Source of the DNA: JBQCEE01 sp051960575
GTDB taxonomy: Bacteria; Actinomycetota; Actinomycetes; Mycobacteriales; Jatrophihabitantaceae
Length of the DNA stretch: 17,934 nucleotides
Assembly (NCBI RefSeq): GCF_051960575.1
Contig: NZ_JBQCEE010000175.1
Location: 1 to 17,934 of the forward strand
Direction of reading: 5' to 3'
The stretch's first letter is position 1; each line of letters begins with the position of its first letter. Positions 7,264 through 14,381 of this stretch are shown here, piece by piece. The notes under the pieces were generated by a model, which saw nothing but the letters and a program-made list of their open reading frames with translations, had not been told where the DNA came from and ran no database searches. The position numbers were made by a program, and so were the translations under genes.

Positions 7264-8217
7264 TCAGAGCGTGGCGGCGCCGAAGGTGTCGCAGCGCGTG
7301 GGGTCGCCGGTCGAGTAGCCGGTCGAGAACCAGCGCTGACGCTGTGCGGACGAGCCGTGGGTGAAGGTGTTCTGGTCGACGTGGCCGTTGCCGAGGTTCT
7401 TCTGGATCCAGTCGTCGCCGATGCGCGCGGCGACCTGCAGCGCGTTGTCGATGTCCTGCTGGCTGATGTCGCTGATGAGCGCCGGCTCGCCGTTCGGCCC
7501 CGGCTCGGTGGCGTGCTTCGCCCAGACGCCCGCGTAGCAGTCGGCCTGCAGTTCCAGCCGCACCGAGTCGGAGTTCGCGCCCTGGCGCGTGCGCACCTTC
7601 GACTCGACGCCGAGCAGGTCCTGCACGTGGTGCCCGTACTCGTGCGCGAGGACGTAGGCGTCGACGAACAGGCCGCCGGTGGCCTGGAACTCGGTCCTGA
7701 TGTCGTCGTAGAAGCTCAGGTCGATGTAGACCAGCTTGTCGGCCGGGCAGTAGAACGGGCCGGCGCCCGAGTCGGCCGCGCCGCAGCCGGTCTGCACCGA
7801 ACCGCTGAACCACACCGTCTTGACCGGGCTGTACCGCGTGCCGAAGACGGTCGGCAGCTCGCGCGTCCAGAACGCCTGGATCGAGTCGATGTCGGCCACG
7901 ACGGCGCACTCGAGCCGGTTGTTGGCGTCCTTGCCGGTGCGGCACTGCTGCTGCACCTCGGTGTTGTCGGCCTGCTGCGCCCCGCCGGCCTGGCCGAGCT
8001 GCCCGAGCACGACGTCGGCCGCGCCGAGGCCACCGCCCCCGCCGCCGCCGCCGAGGAAGGTGAAGAGCAGGTACGCCACGATGCCGAGGATGCCGACCCC
8101 GCCGCCGGCGGCCGCGCGTCCGCCGATCATCCCGCCGAGCAGGCCACCGCCCCCACCGCCGCCACGGATGTCGCTGACCTCGGACGTGTCCAGCTGCGCG
8201 TCGTCGTTGTAGCGCAT
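7264..8217 (-). CDS. YpfJ/KPN_02809-family neutral zinc metallopeptidase
   Basis: A 317-residue membrane-anchored putative zinc peptidase. The order is a short N terminus, a glycine-rich stretch, one hydrophobic segment (about residues 41-55), a second poly-glycine stretch, then the catalytic domain. The HExxH motif is HEYGHH at 192-197, followed by LELQADCYAGVW (221-232), which likely supplies the third zinc ligand. The segments FYCPADKLVYIDLSFYDD and NTFTHGSSAQRQRWFSTGY are family hallmarks. The ATG at 8217 follows CAGGAG with 7 nt spacing. The active domain would face outward if the helix works as a signal anchor. The substrate is not known for this family. Confidence 0.92.
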   Translation of the reverse strand: MRYNDDAQLDTSEVSDIRGGGGGGGLLGGMIGGRAAAGGGVGILGIVAYLLFTFLGGGGGGGGLGAADVVLGQLGQAGGAQQADNTEVQQQCRTGKDANNRLECAVVADIDSIQAFWTRELPTVFGTRYSPVKTVWFSGSVQTGCGAADSGAGPFYCPADKLVYIDLSFYDDIRTEFQATGGLFVDAYVLAHEYGHHVQDLLGVESKVRTRQGANSDSVRLELQADCYAGVWAKHATEPGPNGEPALISDISQQDIDNALQVAARIGDDWIQKNLGNGHVDQNTFTHGSSAQRQRWFSTGYSTGDPTRCDTFGAATL

Positions 8218-8268
8218 CGTCGTGCTCCTGCCCGTCGTCGGCCCCCGTCCCGCTCATCTTGCCCGCAT

Positions 8269-8344
8269 CAACGGTGTGAGATGCCGCAACCGGGTGCTCG
8301 CGATCCCCGGACATCGGGAAAGATGCACACTGCAACGGTGTGAG
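8269..8344. repeat. Pair of 12 bp direct repeats in the divergent intergenic region
   Basis: CAACGGTGTGAG occurs at 8269-8280 and again at 8333-8344, 64 bp apart, between the divergent peptidase and ClC genes. The second copy runs into the ClC ribosome binding site (GAGGAGG, 8342-8348). The identity is exact. Whether they are operator sites or chance is open. Confidence 0.5.
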
Positions 8345-8358
8345 GAGGCAAGAAACAG

Positions 8359-10200
8359 GTGGACGCAGCACCCATGACGCGCGACGTCGGCCATCTCGGC
8401 GACTACACCGCCACCCGACGCATGCTCGTCATCGCCGCCCTGGCCGTCCCGGTCGGCGCGGCGTCCGCCTGCGTCTCGTGGCTGCTGCTGCGCACGATCG
8501 GCGTCATCACCAATGCCGTCTTCGACGGGCGGTGGGGCACCGCGATCGTCGCGCCCGACGGCGGCCACACGTCCCCGGCGGTGATCCTGCTCGCGCCGGT
8601 CGCCGGCGGCCTGGTGATCGGCCTCATGGCGCGGTTCGGGTCGGAGAAGATCCGCGGGCACGGCATGCCCGAGGCGATCGAGGCGATCCTGCTCGGCGGC
8701 AGCAAGGTGCAGCCGCGGGTGGCGGTGCTCAAGCCGGTCTCGGCCGCCATCGCGATCGGCACCGGCGGTCCGTTCGGTGCCGAGGGCCCGATCATCATGA
8801 CCGGCGGCGCGGTCGGCTCGCTGTTCGCCCAGTGCCTGCGCCTCACTGCGGACGAGCGCAAGACCCTGCTCGTCGCCGGCGCCGCCGGGGGCATGGCCGC
8901 CACGTTCAACACGCCGTTCGCGGCGCTGTTGCTGGCCGTCGAGCTGCTCCTGTTCGAGTGGCGTCCGCGCAGCTTCGTGCCGGTGGCCACCGCGGTCTGC
9001 GTGGCGACGGTGGTGCGGCAGCCGCTGCTCGGCCGCGCCGCGCTGTTCCCGGTCAGCGGCGCGCTCCACCTGCACACGACGGCGTACCTGCTCTGCGTCG
9101 TGTCCGGGGTCGGCGCGGGCCTGCTCGCGGTCGTCGCGACCGTGCTCGTGTACGCCGCCGAGGACGTCTTCCGGCGCCTGCCGGTGCATTGGATGTGGTG
9201 GCCTGCGATCGGCGGCGTGATCATCGGCGTCGGCGGCCTGGTCGTGCCGCAGGCGCTCGGCGTCGGTTACGACGTCATCGACAGCGAGCTCACCGGCCAC
9301 ATCTCGCTCGGCCTCGTCGTCGGCATCCTCGTCGTCAAGACGCTGATCTGGTCGCTGTCGCTCGGCTCGGGCACCAGCGGCGGCGTGCTCGCGCCCATGT
9401 TCATGATCGGTGGCGCGCTCGGCGCGCTCGAGGCGCAGGTCTTCCCGGCCGTCGGCCCCGGCTTCTGGGCCCTCGTCGCGCTCGCCGGCGTGCTCGGCGG
9501 GGTGATGCGCTCGCCGATCACCGGCGTCGTGTTCGCCGTCGAGCTGACGCACCGGCTCGACGCCCTGCTGCCGCTCATCATCGCCGCGACCGCCGCCTTC
9601 GCCGTGTCGGTGCTGGCGCTGCGCCGGTCGGTGCTCACCGAGAAGATCGCGCGCCGCGGCTACCACCTCAGCCGCGAGTACGACGTCGATCCGCTCGAGA
9701 TCCTCTTCGTCAGCGAGGTGATGGCCGACGACGTGCTCACCTTCGCCGCCGACGTCACCGCGTCCGACGCCTTCGCCGGCATCACCGGCACCGACCCGGG
9801 GTCGCTGCCGCACCGGCGGCAGGCGCTCTACCCGGTGGTGCGCGAGGGCCGGCTCGTCGGCGTGGTCACCCGCACGCAGCTCGAGACGGCGGTGCACCAC
9901 GACCAGGGTGACCGGCCGGTCGCGTCGCTCGCCCATCCCGAACCCGTGGTCACCCACCCCGACACGACGCTGCGCTCGGTGGCGGTCGTCATGGCCGCCC
10001 GGCAGGTCGACCGCATGCCCGTCGTCGACCGGCACGATCCGGCGCGGGTGCTCGGGATCGTCACGCTCACCGACCTGCTCGCCGGCAGGCTGCGCGACCT
10101 GCAGGAGGCCCGCGAGACCGAGCGCGTGCTGCGTCCGCGGGTGGTGCGGTTCCGGCGGCGCCGCGCTCGTCCGGCCGAACTGACCGCCGCTGCGGGGTAA
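8359..10200 (+). CDS. ClC-family chloride/proton antiporter with C-terminal CBS domains
   Basis: A 613-residue protein: a ClC membrane domain (about residues 20-440) followed by two CBS modules (about 455-585). The anion-path motifs are GHGMP (100-104), GAEGP (140-144) and SGGVLAP. The gating glutamate is E142. In FEWRP, E200 aligns with the internal proton glutamate of E. coli ClC-ec1 (E203), so an exchanger rather than a channel is predicted. The CBS modules (VSEVMADDVLTF; RMPVVDRHDPARVLGIVTL) probably sense nucleotides. The GTG start at 8359 is 10 nt after GAGGAGG. An ATG at 8374 is an alternative start but sits 25 nt from that site. Confidence 0.92.
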   Translation: MDAAPMTRDVGHLGDYTATRRMLVIAALAVPVGAASACVSWLLLRTIGVITNAVFDGRWGTAIVAPDGGHTSPAVILLAPVAGGLVIGLMARFGSEKIRGHGMPEAIEAILLGGSKVQPRVAVLKPVSAAIAIGTGGPFGAEGPIIMTGGAVGSLFAQCLRLTADERKTLLVAGAAGGMAATFNTPFAALLLAVELLLFEWRPRSFVPVATAVCVATVVRQPLLGRAALFPVSGALHLHTTAYLLCVVSGVGAGLLAVVATVLVYAAEDVFRRLPVHWMWWPAIGGVIIGVGGLVVPQALGVGYDVIDSELTGHISLGLVVGILVVKTLIWSLSLGSGTSGGVLAPMFMIGGALGALEAQVFPAVGPGFWALVALAGVLGGVMRSPITGVVFAVELTHRLDALLPLIIAATAAFAVSVLALRRSVLTEKIARRGYHLSREYDVDPLEILFVSEVMADDVLTFAADVTASDAFAGITGTDPGSLPHRRQALYPVVREGRLVGVVTRTQLETAVHHDQGDRPVASLAHPEPVVTHPDTTLRSVAVVMAARQVDRMPVVDRHDPARVLGIVTLTDLLAGRLRDLQEARETERVLRPRVVRFRRRRARPAELTAAAG

Positions 10201-10203
10201 AAT
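10198..10203 (+). promoter_or_regulatory. Possible -10 box for the ABC-F gene
   Basis: TAAAAT overlaps the ClC stop codon and lies 48 bp before the ABC-F start. It matches the -10 consensus at five of six bases, but I see no good -35 at 16-18 bp. It may allow the ABC-F gene to be transcribed separately from the ClC gene. Confidence 0.3.
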
Positions 10204-10251
10204 CGACCGGTCCGCACCGGCTCCAGCGAGTCGTCCGACCGAGGAGCCTGC

Positions 10252-11868
10252 ATGATCACCGCCACCGACCTGGAACTGCGGGCCGGCGCCCGCATCCTGC
10301 TCGAACCGATCACGCTGCGGGTGCAGGACGGCGACCGCATCGGCCTGGTCGGCCGCAACGGCGCGGGCAAGACCACCTCGATGCGCGTGCTGGCGGGGGA
10401 GTCGCTGCCGCACGCCGGGCGCATCGACGTGAAGGGGCCGATCGGCTACCTGCCGCAGGATCCCCGCACCGGCGACCTCGACGTGACCGCGCGCGACCGC
10501 GTGCTGTCGGCACGGGGCCTCGACACCCTCGTCCGCGACATCGCGAAGATCCAGGTGCAGCTGGCCGAGCGCCCGCACGACGACAACCTGGTGCGCAGGT
10601 ACGGCAACCTCGAGGAGCGGTTCACCGCCCTCGGCGGCTACGCGGCCGAGAGCGAGGCGGCCCGCATCTGCGCGAACCTCGGCCTGCCCGACCGGGTGCT
10701 CGAGCAGCCGCTCGGCACGCTGTCCGGCGGCCAGCGCCGCCGCGTCGAGCTGGCGCGCATCCTGTTCGCCGACGCCGGTGAGCCGACCACGCTGCTGCTG
10801 GACGAGCCCACCAATCACCTCGACGCCGACTCGATCGTCTGGCTCCGCGACTTCCTCAGACAGCACACCGGCGGGCTGATCGTCGTGAGCCACGACGTCG
10901 GCCTGCTCGAGGCCGTGATCAACAAGGTCTGGTACCTGGACGCGAACCGGGCCACCGTCGACGTCTACAACCTCGGCTGGAAGGCCTACCTGCAGCAGCG
11001 CGAGACCGACGAGCGCCGCCGGCACCGCGAGCGCGTGAACGCCGAGCGGAAGATCGACCAGCTGAAGAGCCAGGCCGACAAGATGCGCGCGAAGGCGACC
11101 AAGGCGCGCGCCGCGCACCAGATGGACCGTCGCGCCGCGGCGCTGGCCGCGAACCTCGCCGAGGTGCGTGTGGGGGACAAGGTGGCGCGGTTGCGCTTCC
11201 CCGAGCCCGCGCCGTGCGGCAAGACGCCCCTGCGCGCGACCGGCCTGTCGAAGAGCTACGGCTCGCTCGAGGTGTTCACCGACGTCGACCTCGCCGTCGA
11301 CAAGGGCACCCGCGTCGTGGTGCTCGGCCTGAACGGTGCCGGCAAGACGACGCTGCTGCGTCTGCTGTCGGGCACCGAGCAGCCCGACACCGGCGAGGTC
11401 GTCCCCGGCCACGGCCTGCGGCTCGGCTACTACGCGCAGGAGCACGAGACGCTCGACCACGACCGCACCGTGCTCGAGAACATGCGCACGGCGGCGTCCG
11501 CGGTCGGGCGTGCCGACCTGTCCGACACCGAACTGCGGCGGGTGCTCGGCGCGTTCCTGTTCAGTGGTGACGACGTCGACAAGCCGGCGGGCGTCCTGTC
11601 GGGTGGCGAGAAGACGCGGCTCGCGCTCGCCGCACTCGTGACGAGTGCCGCGAACGTGCTGTTGCTGGACGAACCGACCAACAACCTCGACCCGGTCAGC
11701 CGCGACCAGGTGCTCGACGCGCTGCGCACCTACACCGGCGCGATCGTGCTGGTGACGCACGACGAGGGCGCGGTCGAGGCGCTGTCGCCGGACAAGGTGA
11801 TCCTGCTGCCCGACGGCGTCGAGGACACCTGGAGCGACGACCTCGCCGATCTCATCGCGCTGGCCTGA
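10252..11868 (+). CDS. ABC-F family ATPase (Rv1473-like)
   Basis: A 538-residue soluble protein with two ABC domains and no membrane segments, as in ABC-F factors that act on the ribosome. Walker A motifs are GRNGAGKTT (34-42) and GLNGAGKTT (359-367). The first signature is LSGGQ at 157-161; the second is LSGGEKTRLAL. Both Walker B motifs are intact (LLLDEPTNHLD, LLLDEPTNNLD). Between the domains (about 245-320) is a charged, helical linker full of Arg and Lys, the position of the P-site tRNA interaction motif. The ATG at 10252 follows GAGGAG. The N terminus closely resembles mycobacterial Rv1473, from memory. Translation factor or antibiotic-protection roles are both possible. Confidence 0.88.
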   Translation: MITATDLELRAGARILLEPITLRVQDGDRIGLVGRNGAGKTTSMRVLAGESLPHAGRIDVKGPIGYLPQDPRTGDLDVTARDRVLSARGLDTLVRDIAKIQVQLAERPHDDNLVRRYGNLEERFTALGGYAAESEAARICANLGLPDRVLEQPLGTLSGGQRRRVELARILFADAGEPTTLLLDEPTNHLDADSIVWLRDFLRQHTGGLIVVSHDVGLLEAVINKVWYLDANRATVDVYNLGWKAYLQQRETDERRRHRERVNAERKIDQLKSQADKMRAKATKARAAHQMDRRAAALAANLAEVRVGDKVARLRFPEPAPCGKTPLRATGLSKSYGSLEVFTDVDLAVDKGTRVVVLGLNGAGKTTLLRLLSGTEQPDTGEVVPGHGLRLGYYAQEHETLDHDRTVLENMRTAASAVGRADLSDTELRRVLGAFLFSGDDVDKPAGVLSGGEKTRLALAALVTSAANVLLLDEPTNNLDPVSRDQVLDALRTYTGAIVLVTHDEGAVEALSPDKVILLPDGVEDTWSDDLADLIALA

Positions 11869-11994
11869 TCGCGTCCAACGTTTTCATCCTGCAACTGTTG
11901 TCACGGAAACGACGGTTCGTCGACGATCTTTGCGTTCCTTGGACCGATCCGCTGAATGATCGCTGATCAAGGCTGCGCAAAGACCCTTCGGATC

Positions 11995-12024
11995 TTGCGG
12001 GAGCGGTGTCATTGATCGCAGAAT
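11995..12024 (+). promoter_or_regulatory. Weak candidate promoter for the HTH gene
   Basis: TTGCGG (11995-12000) and CAGAAT (12019-12024) are 18 bp apart. Initiation near 12031 would place the following hairpin at the very 5' end of the transcript and give a leader of about 70 nt. Each box matches the consensus only partly. Confidence 0.25.
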
Positions 12025-12025
12025 C

Positions 12026-12060
12026 GCGCCGTCCCGTGCTGTGGATGGGACGGACGGCGC
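12026..12060 (+). promoter_or_regulatory. GC-rich stem-loop in the HTH gene leader
   Basis: GCGCCGTCCC (12026-12035) can pair with GGGACGGACGGCGC (12047-12060) across an 11 nt loop, with a short bulge in the right arm. It ends 40 bp before the HTH start codon. No T-tract follows, so an mRNA leader structure is more likely than a terminator. Confidence 0.45.
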
Positions 12061-12099
12061 CTCCTGGCACCGTCGATCCACACCAGAGGAGAGTCAACA

Positions 12100-12330
12100 G
12101 TGACCGCACTCAAGAAGGGCGCACGGATCACCGGCGCCGACCGCACCAAGCTCAGCGCCGAGCTCAAGAAGGCGTACGACAAGGGCAAGAGCATCCGCGA
12201 ACTGGCCGACGCCCACGGCCGCTCCTACGGCTTCGTCCACCGCGTCCTGTCCGAGTCGGGCGTGACGCTGCGCGGCCGCGGCGGTGCAACCCGCACCAAG
12301 ACCAAGTCGACCGCGAAGGCCGCCAAGTAG
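12100..12330 (+). CDS. Small helix-turn-helix DNA-binding protein (Rv1473A-like)
   Basis: A 76-residue basic protein. The GTG at 12100 follows AGAGGAGAG (12085-12093) with 6 nt spacing. Residues about 15-58 form a helix-turn-helix: LSAELKKAYDKGKSIRELA, then the turn AHGRS, then the recognition helix YGFVHRVLSESG. The segment GVTLRGRGGATR is strongly conserved in its actinobacterial relatives, and the tail is a lysine/alanine-rich extension. A homologous small gene sits beside the ABC-F gene in mycobacteria (Rv1473A next to Rv1473, from memory), so the pairing is old. The target is unknown; autoregulation or control of the ABC-F gene is a guess. Confidence 0.85.
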   Translation: MTALKKGARITGADRTKLSAELKKAYDKGKSIRELADAHGRSYGFVHRVLSESGVTLRGRGGATRTKTKSTAKAAK

Positions 12331-12350
12331 CGCCTCGCACGTGAGAGGCG
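12331..12350 (+). terminator. Hairpin directly after the HTH stop codon
   Basis: CGCCTC (12331-12336) pairs with GAGGCG (12345-12350) around an 8 nt loop centred on CACGTG. The stem begins on the base after the stop codon. No T-tract follows, so termination is uncertain. Confidence 0.35.
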
Positions 12351-12391
12351 GCGGCGCCTCGAACCACGACCAGCGCCGCCGCTCCGCGACG

Positions 12392-12421
12392 GGCCGACCG
12401 GCAGGACCGGTCCGATCGGCC
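12392..12421 (+). promoter_or_regulatory. Imperfect palindrome upstream of the ABC exporter gene
   Basis: GGCCGACCGG (12392-12401) and CCGATCGGCC (12412-12421) are inverted repeats matching at 9 of 10 positions. The perfect palindrome GGACCGGTCC lies between and partly overlaps the right arm. It is about 55 bp upstream of the exporter start and could be an operator or a terminator for the HTH transcript. Confidence 0.35.
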
Positions 12422-12475
12422 GGGTCGACGGAACAACCTGCCGCGCGCGCACGTTGGCGCCCGCGGAGGTAGACC

Positions 12476-14365
12476 TTGTCCATGGACTCCATGCACGCGA
12501 TGAGCGCGATGCGCTCGATGGGTCGTCGTGACCCGTCGGTGACACAGCGCGAACTCGCCCCGGGCACGTGGCGGCGGGTGTTCGCGTTCGCGCGCCCCTA
12601 CCGCCGCGATCTCGCGATCTTCCTGGCCATCATCGTGCTGGACGCGCTGATCAGCGTGGTCACGCCGGTGCTGGCCGGACGGGTGGTCAACCAGATCACC
12701 GGTCATGGTGCGGTGCACGTCGTCGTCGACATCGCCCTGGTGATCGCCGGGTTGGCGATCTTCGACGCGGGGCTGTCGTTCGCGCAGCGCTGGTACTCGG
12801 CGCGCATCGGCGAGGGCCTCATCTACGACATGCGCACGGCGGTCTTCGACCACGTGCAGCGCATGCCGCTCGCCTTCTTCACCCGCACCCAGACCGGTGC
12901 GCTCGTGAGCCGGCTGAACAACGACGTGCTCGGCGCGCAGCAGGCGTTCACCTCGACGCTGTCCGGCCTGGTCTCGAACGTGATCGGCCTGGTGCTCACG
13001 GCCGCCGTGATGTTCAGCCTGTCCTGGCCGATCACCGCGCTGTCGCTGGTGATGCTGCCGCTGTTCGTCATCCCGGCCCGCCGCATCGGCACGCGCCTGC
13101 AGGCGATCACCCGCGAGAGCTACCAGCTCAACGCGTCGATGAACGCCACCATGACCGAACGCTTCAACGTCTCGGGGGCCCTGCTGGTGAAGCTGTTCGG
13201 CCGGCTCGCCGACGAGGACGACTCCTTCCGCCGCCGCGCCGCCCGCGTGCGTGACATCGGGGTGCTGTCGGCGATGTACGGGCGGGCGTTCTTCGTCGCG
13301 CTCTCACTGGTCGCTGCCCTCGCCCAGGCGCTGGTGTACGGCCTCGGCGGCTACCTCGCCCTGCGCGGGCACCTCAACGCCGGCCAGGTCGTCACCCTCG
13401 CGCTGCTGCTCACCCGGCTCTACGGCCCGCTCACCGCGCTGTCGAACGCGCGCGTCGACGTGATGAGCGCCCTCGTCAGCTTCGACCGGGTCTTCGAGAT
13501 CCTCGACCTGCCGCCGATGATCGACGACGCGCCCGACGCCGTCGACCTGCCCACGGACGCCCGCAGCATCGAGTTCCGCGACGTGCGTTTCAGCTACCCG
13601 ACCGCCGCCGAGGTGTCCCTCGCGTCGCTCGAGGACGTCGCCAAGCTCGACACCGCGCCGTCGCAGGAGGTGCTGCACGGGGTGTCCTTCCGCGCCGAAC
13701 CGGGTCAGCTGATCGCGCTGGTCGGGCCGTCCGGTGCCGGAAAGACGACGATCAGCCAGCTCGTGCCGCGCATCTACGACGTCTCGTCCGGGCAGGTGCT
13801 GATCGGCGACCACGACGTGCGCTCCGTGACGCAGTCGTCCCTGCGCGCCCGCATCGGTGTCGTGAGCCAGGAGGCGCACATGTTCCACGACACCATCCGC
13901 GCCAACCTGGTGTACGCGCGTCCCGACGCCACCGACGACGAGCTCTGGGCGGCTGTCGACGACGCCCAGATCGGGCAGCTCATCCGCTCGCTGCCCGACG
14001 GCCTCGACACCGTCGTCGGCGACCGCGGCTACCGCCTCTCGGGCGGTGAGAAGCAGCGGCTCGCGATCGCGCGGCTGCTGCTCAAGGCGCCCGAGATCGT
14101 GATCCTGGACGAGGCCACCGCGCACCTCGACAGCGAGAGCGAGGCCGCCGTGCAGGACGCCCTGGCCCGGGCGCTGGCCGGACGCACGTCGCTGGTCATC
14201 GCGCACCGGCTCTCGACGATCCTGGACGCCGACCGCATCCTCGTGCTCGACGCGGGCCGGGTCGTCGGGTTCGGCCCCCACGCCGAGCTGCTCGCCCGCG
14301 ACGGCCTCTACGCCGAGCTCTACCGCACCCAGTTCGAACGCCAGGCCGCCGGCACCGTCGGCTGA
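12476..14365 (+). CDS. MsbA-type ABC exporter, fused membrane and ATPase domains
   Basis: A 629-residue half-transporter that would work as a dimer. Six membrane helices (about residues 40-330) include the typical LAFFTRTQTGALVSRLNND coupling segment. The ATPase domain has Walker A GPSGAGKTT at 417-425, signature LSGGE at 521-525, Walker B VILDE at 542-546 and the H-loop AHRLST. An insert (SLASLEDVAKLDTA, about 384-397) precedes the core ATPase fold. GGAGGT (12465-12470) is 5 nt before a TTG at 12476 and 11 nt before an ATG at 12482. I took the TTG by spacing, but the ATG is a real alternative. The first 16 residues have Met at 3, 6, 9, 12 and 15. The substrate (lipid, drug or peptide) cannot be read from sequence. 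Confidence 0.9.
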   Translation: MSMDSMHAMSAMRSMGRRDPSVTQRELAPGTWRRVFAFARPYRRDLAIFLAIIVLDALISVVTPVLAGRVVNQITGHGAVHVVVDIALVIAGLAIFDAGLSFAQRWYSARIGEGLIYDMRTAVFDHVQRMPLAFFTRTQTGALVSRLNNDVLGAQQAFTSTLSGLVSNVIGLVLTAAVMFSLSWPITALSLVMLPLFVIPARRIGTRLQAITRESYQLNASMNATMTERFNVSGALLVKLFGRLADEDDSFRRRAARVRDIGVLSAMYGRAFFVALSLVAALAQALVYGLGGYLALRGHLNAGQVVTLALLLTRLYGPLTALSNARVDVMSALVSFDRVFEILDLPPMIDDAPDAVDLPTDARSIEFRDVRFSYPTAAEVSLASLEDVAKLDTAPSQEVLHGVSFRAEPGQLIALVGPSGAGKTTISQLVPRIYDVSSGQVLIGDHDVRSVTQSSLRARIGVVSQEAHMFHDTIRANLVYARPDATDDELWAAVDDAQIGQLIRSLPDGLDTVVGDRGYRLSGGEKQRLAIARLLLKAPEIVILDEATAHLDSESEAAVQDALARALAGRTSLVIAHRLSTILDADRILVLDAGRVVGFGPHAELLARDGLYAELYRTQFERQAAGTVG

Positions 14366-14381
14366 TTCGCTCGACGCGCGG

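Larger units (their letters stand above)
11869..12099 (+). other. AT-richer 231 bp intergenic leader before the HTH gene
   Basis: This gap between the ABC-F and HTH genes is clearly richer in A/T than its surroundings, especially 11876-11960, as expected for a regulatory region. Minus-strand reading frames across it have no recognisable domain and no ribosome site, so I call no gene. A weak hairpin candidate (GCGCAAAGACC against GGATCTTGC) lies at about 11974-11999. Confidence 0.6.

Noticed and set aside
7039..7364. Protein-like frames through the 7108-7248 repeats
   Set aside because: All such frames simply translate the palindromic repeats (similar peptides on both strands) and extend into neighbouring genes.
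8254..11760. A 1168-codon open frame on the minus strand
   Set aside because: It lies antisense to the ClC and ABC-F genes, which have full domain motifs. The translation is low-complexity Arg/His/Asp/Ala, as expected from the complementary frame of GC-rich coding DNA.
11991..11998. GATCTTGC, also present twice upstream of the cupredoxin-like gene, as a shared operator
   Set aside because: An 8-mer recurring three times in 18 kb is weak evidence and the three contexts share no further bases.
11852..12194. Small minus-strand frames in the HTH leader
   Set aside because: No ribosome site, no recognisable domain, and overlap with the leader stem-loop and the HTH gene.
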